Of a DNA stretch of 34,931 nt, positions 31,650 to 34,931 are shown piece by piece; the first letter of the stretch is position 1; each line of letters starts with the position of its first letter. The notes under the pieces are model-generated. The model was not told the origin of the DNA. It did not search any database and worked only from the letters and a program-made list of their open reading frames with translations. Made by a program: the position numbers and the translations under genes. Source of the DNA: Campylobacter showae CC57C (GTDB lineage: Bacteria > Campylobacterota > Campylobacteria > Campylobacterales > Campylobacteraceae); the NCBI RefSeq assembly GCF_000344295.2, contig NZ_AOTD01000229.1, positions 1-34,931 of the forward strand, given 5' to 3'.

Positions 31650-33898
31650 TCTTGCTCCTTTGCTTTTGATTCGTCCGTGTTTGCCTCCGGCTCTCTCCAT
31701 GGTAGCTCGTGAAACGCCGCTACGAAGTAGCTAGGCTTTGAGCCGCTGTAAACGGTCGCAATATCAAGCTGCTCGAGATAAATTTCGCCGTTCTTGCGCT
31801 TGTTGTAGATTTCCCTACTATAAAAGCCCTTCGTTAGCAAGCTTTGCCACATATGCTCGTAAAATTTAGCATCGTGTACGCCTGATTTTAGTAAATTTGA
31901 CGGCTTGCCGATGGCTTCTTCTTTGGTGTAGCCGCTCATCTTACAAAATGCTTCGTTGGCGTCTAAAAATACTCCGTCTAGCCCGACTACGGCGACGGCT
32001 TCTTGCGCGTTTGCAAACAAGCTTAAAATCGTATTTTTATACGCGTACTCTTTGCTATCGTTTAGTCGCGCTATCTCCATGCCTGTTTTTGCGGTCAAAT
32101 TTGCCGCCAGCTTGCTCTCGATGAAATACCCGATCACCTCATCCACGGTTTTGCCGTCTTTTGAGATAAATTTGATAAATACGCTGCAGTTTATGACCTC
32201 TAAATTTTTCCTTATCAGCCTGCAAGATTGTAGCGACTCGTTCTCTTTTTTGAGCGAAGCCGCGTTAAATAGGCTAAATTTGATGTTAAATTCATTCGCG
32301 AGCCTATCTCGGTCATCTGAATGGATGATGTTTTTAAACTCAAATTCATTTGAGAGTATTTCGCTTTTTTTGTATCCCAATGCGCGCTCTATATTGTCCG
32401 AAACGCTTGATATATCGCCTATAAAGCGGTCCTTCCAAACCACGCTAAACAGCGGCGAGTGAGCGTCTATCTCGCTTTGCTTTTGCGCGTTTTTCTTTAG
32501 AGCATTGCTCTTCGTAACGTCTTTTACGACGCAAAAGCCGATCTTTTCGCCGTTAGATAGCTCGTAGTTTTGCTTGTAGATGCGCACCTGTTTTATCTCG
32601 CCACCCTCGGCAAAATGGTTCGTTTCGTAAATTTCGCCTTCGCCTTCTTGCTGCGTTTTCATATCGGTCAAATTTGACGCATTTAGCTCGGCTAAATTTT
32701 TGCTTTTTATCGCTTCCTCGCTAAATCCGTAAAACTCGCACGCCCTCGCGCTTGCCTCGACGATCCTGCCGCTTTTTGCGTCGATTAGCAGTAAGATAAA
32801 AGGTCCTTTTTCAAACAAAAATCCGAATTTACGCGAATACTCCTCAAATTTCGCCTTTTTCTCGCCGAAATCTCCGTAAAATTTGACGATCTCGTCCGAG
32901 ATTTGATCAAATTCTTCTACCGAGCCGAATTTCGCGTATGCTTTGATCTCCTCGCCGTCGCCGGCTTTTGCGACTAAATTTTTGATAGATAAAACGGGCT
33001 TTATGACGGAGTTTTTGACGAATTTGACGTAACGAATCGTAAAGATAGCACCCACGGCCAAAAATGCAACGCAGATTAGTAAAAATATTAAATTTTCTTT
33101 TACGAATTTACCCATAGAATAGCTTGAAACCACGGCTAAACCGATCCCGGGAACTTTTTGGATATAATAAATCTCGCTATTTAGCGAGCCTAAATTTGCA
33201 AATTTTACTTCGTCGCTGTCTAGATAATCAACGTCCACGTCGTAAAGATCAAAGATGTTTTTGCGCTCTAAAACTAGCTCGGGGTTTTGGTGAAATACGA
33301 TTCTGCCGCTTTTATCTATCGCGAACGAATTTACGCCGATCCTCTCGTATCCGCGCGCAAACTCCTCGTAAATCGCCGTAAAGCGTATGAGCGTAGCCAC
33401 CATTTTGCCGTTTTTCATCTTTTTTGCGACGAGTCTCGTCGGTACGTCGCTTTTGTCAAACATAAACTCTGATCTTAAAATTTTATCCTCAGGCTCGTTT
33501 TCCCAAGGCTTTGATAGGAAAAAAGCGGAGTACGTGTCGCGCAAATTTTCATCGCTGACAAACTCTATCTCGCCGCGTTCGTTTACGACGAAAAAGGCCA
33601 TGTATTCGTTATTGTTTTTTACGGCAAAGTCGAAAATAACATTTGCGTCAAATTCGGGCGCATCGATGTATATTTCGATAAGCCTTAGCTCGTTATTTAT
33701 GATTGAGGCGCGCTCTTTGAGGAAAATTTTAAAGTTAGAATTCGCAGCGTAAATATCCTCTTTTACGCCTTCAAATTTTAAATTTAACCCAAAGCTAGCA
33801 GCGCATATCAGAAATACAGCGGTAGCAAAAAGCACCACGTATATCCTGCCTAAAACGGCGCGTGCGAGAGGAAATTTAGAGGCGGATGAACTAACCAA
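31646..33898 (-). CDS. Membrane-bound multi-PAS sensor protein without an output domain
   Basis: A protein of up to 750 residues. A transmembrane helix (about 20-38) and a second one (about 271-292) enclose a periplasmic sensor domain of the Cache type (FFVVNERGEIEFVSDEN, GVNSFAIDKSGRIVFHQNPE). A HAMP-like linker follows, and then three PAS domains at about 360-470, 485-605 and 625-735 (AVVGLDGVFLDANEAFCKMSGYTKEEAIG in the last). No GGDEF, EAL, kinase or methyl-accepting domain follows; the protein ends soon after the last PAS. The nominal start is a TTG next to an 11-base T run; a GTG at 33838 after AGGA is an alternative. The stop overlaps hisZ. It may act through a partner protein. Confidence 0.8.
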
Positions 33899-33907
33899 AA
33901 AAAAAAA
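33897..33907. repeat. Homopolymer A11/T11 at the start of the PAS sensor gene
   Basis: Eleven A residues on the plus strand lie at the 5' end of the PAS gene, with the TTG start codon at their edge. Length changes here could alter initiation or promoter spacing. No upstream in-frame ATG is present, so a simple translational switch is not obvious. Confidence 0.6.
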
Positions 33908-33981
33908 CTTAAATTAATTTAATATAAACGGCTTATTGTAGCTGAATTTTGCTTGTTTTAAGATAATAAACGTAGAAGTTT

Positions 33982-34079
33982 TGGCGAGAGGATGAGAGAA
34001 TCGAACTCCCCGCGAAGCGGTCAACCGCCCCGCCATCGGATTTGAAGTCCGCGAGCGCCACCAGATCGCTTTATCCTCC
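33982..34079 (-). tRNA. selC: tRNA-Sec (anticodon TCA)
   Basis: A 98-base tRNA of the selenocysteine type. The anticodon arm reads CGGACTTCAAATCCG with anticodon TCA in the loop CTTCAAA, as in other bacterial selC genes. The acceptor stem pairs GGAGGAT with ATCCTCT, and the CCA end is encoded (GCCA). The long variable arm pairs GCGG with CCGC around TTGA, and the T-arm carries GTTCGATTC. It decodes UGA at SECIS-marked sites, for example in formate dehydrogenase. No selA, selB or clear selenoprotein gene is visible in this window. It is followed in the genome by the plus-strand lipoprotein gene. Confidence 0.93.
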
Positions 34080-34171
34080 GCGTCGTTGGATGATGAGCGC
34101 GATTATAACTAAATTTATATAAATTTTAGTTTGATTTCTATAGTATTTGGAGAAAATTTTATAGGTCGGCG

Positions 34172-34780
34172 ATGAAAAAGCTATTTGTGCGATTTTTTTT
34201 AAAAAACCTTCTCATTTTTTCGCCGATTTTTTTCCTTGGCGGTTGCCTCGAGCTCTTTACGACCGTGACGCCGCTAACGGGCATAAACGTCTACGACGCC
34301 TACCAGATCAGCAAAGACGAGCGCGGCATATATTCGATAACGAAAGATAAATTTATAAAAACAAAAATCCAGACTAAAATTTTAGCCTCAAGCGGGCTTA
34401 GCAACCTAAACGTGGATGTCGAGAGCTTTTACGGCGACGTGTATCTCATCGGCGTGGTGCCTGACGCCGAGCACAAAACCAAACTCGTAGAACTAGCCAA
34501 AAATACCGACGGCGTGAGCAAAATCTACACGTATATTAGATTCCCTAGCGACGGCGGCGAATGCGAAAGCAACCTCGCCATAATGTTAAATTTAAAAAAT
34601 AATTTTTTTAAAGATAGCATAATCAGCGGCACAAGCGTGAGAGTGAGCGTAGTGCAATGCAACGTCGTATTTACCGGCATCATCACCGATATCGAGCAGG
34701 AAAAACACGCGATCTGGTACGCCAAGCACATCGACGGGGTGAGAGACGTTTACTCTTTTCTTAAAGTTATGAAAGAGTAG
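34172..34780 (+). CDS. BON-domain lipoprotein
   Basis: A 202-residue lipoprotein with a basic N-terminus, hydrophobic core and lipobox FLGGC (Cys25). Two BON domains follow (about 58-125 and 135-200), each with the pattern of hydrophobic strands and GV or VP turn: NVDVESFYGDVYLIGVVPDAEHKTKL and SVVQCNVVFTGIITDIEQEKHA, each ending in DGVxxxY. This is the arrangement of DolP/YraP-type outer membrane lipoproteins, which bind phospholipids and support envelope integrity. It is the only complete plus-strand gene of the window, and lies next to selC. Confidence 0.85.
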   Translation: MKKLFVRFFLKNLLIFSPIFFLGGCLELFTTVTPLTGINVYDAYQISKDERGIYSITKDKFIKTKIQTKILASSGLSNLNVDVESFYGDVYLIGVVPDAEHKTKLVELAKNTDGVSKIYTYIRFPSDGGECESNLAIMLNLKNNFFKDSIISGTSVRVSVVQCNVVFTGIITDIEQEKHAIWYAKHIDGVRDVYSFLKVMKE

Positions 34781-34786
34781 TTTTTC

Positions 34787-34811
34787 CTTCAAATTTGAGT
34801 CAAATTTGAAG
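34787..34811. repeat. Perfect 11-bp inverted repeat after the BON gene
   Basis: CTTCAAATTTG and CAAATTTGAAG flank the three-base loop AGT, seven bases past the BON gene stop codon. It contains the genome-wide palindrome CAAATTTG twice. It may end the transcript, though no uridine run follows on the plus strand. Nothing else is seen from 34812 to the right edge. Confidence 0.5.
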
Positions 34812-34931
34812 CGCCCAGGTCTATACAGTACGTTTTAAATTTATGCAGTCAAATTTGCAAATTTACCAGGACAAGAGACAAATATTCTAGACAGAATAGG
34901 CGTAGTTTAAATAGTTTTTGATTAGGCGTGA

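Overview
The window is a chromosomal segment of a Campylobacter-type epsilonproteobacterium. From nifJ onward the gene order (nifJ, HAD phosphatase, cadF, rpsI-rplM, addA-addB, fixH, ccoP-Q-O-N, response regulator-kinase, SafE, carA, DUF507, motE-fliJ, purA, hisZ) matches, as I remember it, the Cj1476c-Cj1499c segment of C. jejuni. The GC content is visibly higher than in C. jejuni and the palindrome CAAATTTG is everywhere, which points to the C. rectus/showae/curvus/concisus group. Species was not determined.

Layout. Positions 1-4600 are accessory and partly decayed: a partial gene, a DUF2325 gene behind a Fur-like box, a PepF remnant, a YwqK-type repeat protein, and a DUF4198 periplasmic gene lying between an intact deoxyinosine DNA glycosylase and a broken second copy of it. 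Then come nifJ (4731-8312), a shattered TM1410/GH114-type glycosidase gene on the other strand (8512-9276), a HAD phosphatase, an MscS channel, a CadF-like OmpA protein, ribosomal proteins S9 and L13, and the AddAB recombination nuclease. Positions 18889-23735 hold the cbb3 oxidase locus (ccoNOQP, a DUF4006 gene, a 33-aa membrane peptide, a terminator, then a TPM-like gene and fixH). Upstream of it lie a two-component system and a SafE/DsbD-like membrane protein. carA and a DUF507 gene follow, and then a chain of overlapping or nearly touching genes read as PAS sensor, hisZ, purA, fliJ, motE. The right end has a tRNA-Sec gene and, on the plus strand, a lipoprotein with two BON domains.

Nearly every gene is on the minus strand, and 4-bp stop/start overlaps are common (addB/addA, kinase/regulator, DUF507/carA, PAS/hisZ, hisZ/purA, fliJ/motE), so several long transcripts are likely. 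The high-affinity oxidase would be served by the nearby maturation-type genes (fixH, SafE) and perhaps controlled by the adjacent two-component system.

The most striking observation is that two subunits of the cbb3 oxidase are broken as written. ccoN has an in-frame TGA where family members have glycine (codon 82), and ccoP lacks one base just before its second haem motif. Both reading frames are otherwise intact. A tRNA-Sec gene lies about 10 kb away, but I see no convincing SECIS, so a sequence error, a recent loss of function, or a split CcoN are the simpler readings. Other points are a G8 tract inside addA, an 11-base A/T run at the start of the PAS sensor, two Fur-like boxes and two intergenic structures that may be RNA elements. 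I did not find a clear new defence or mobile system.
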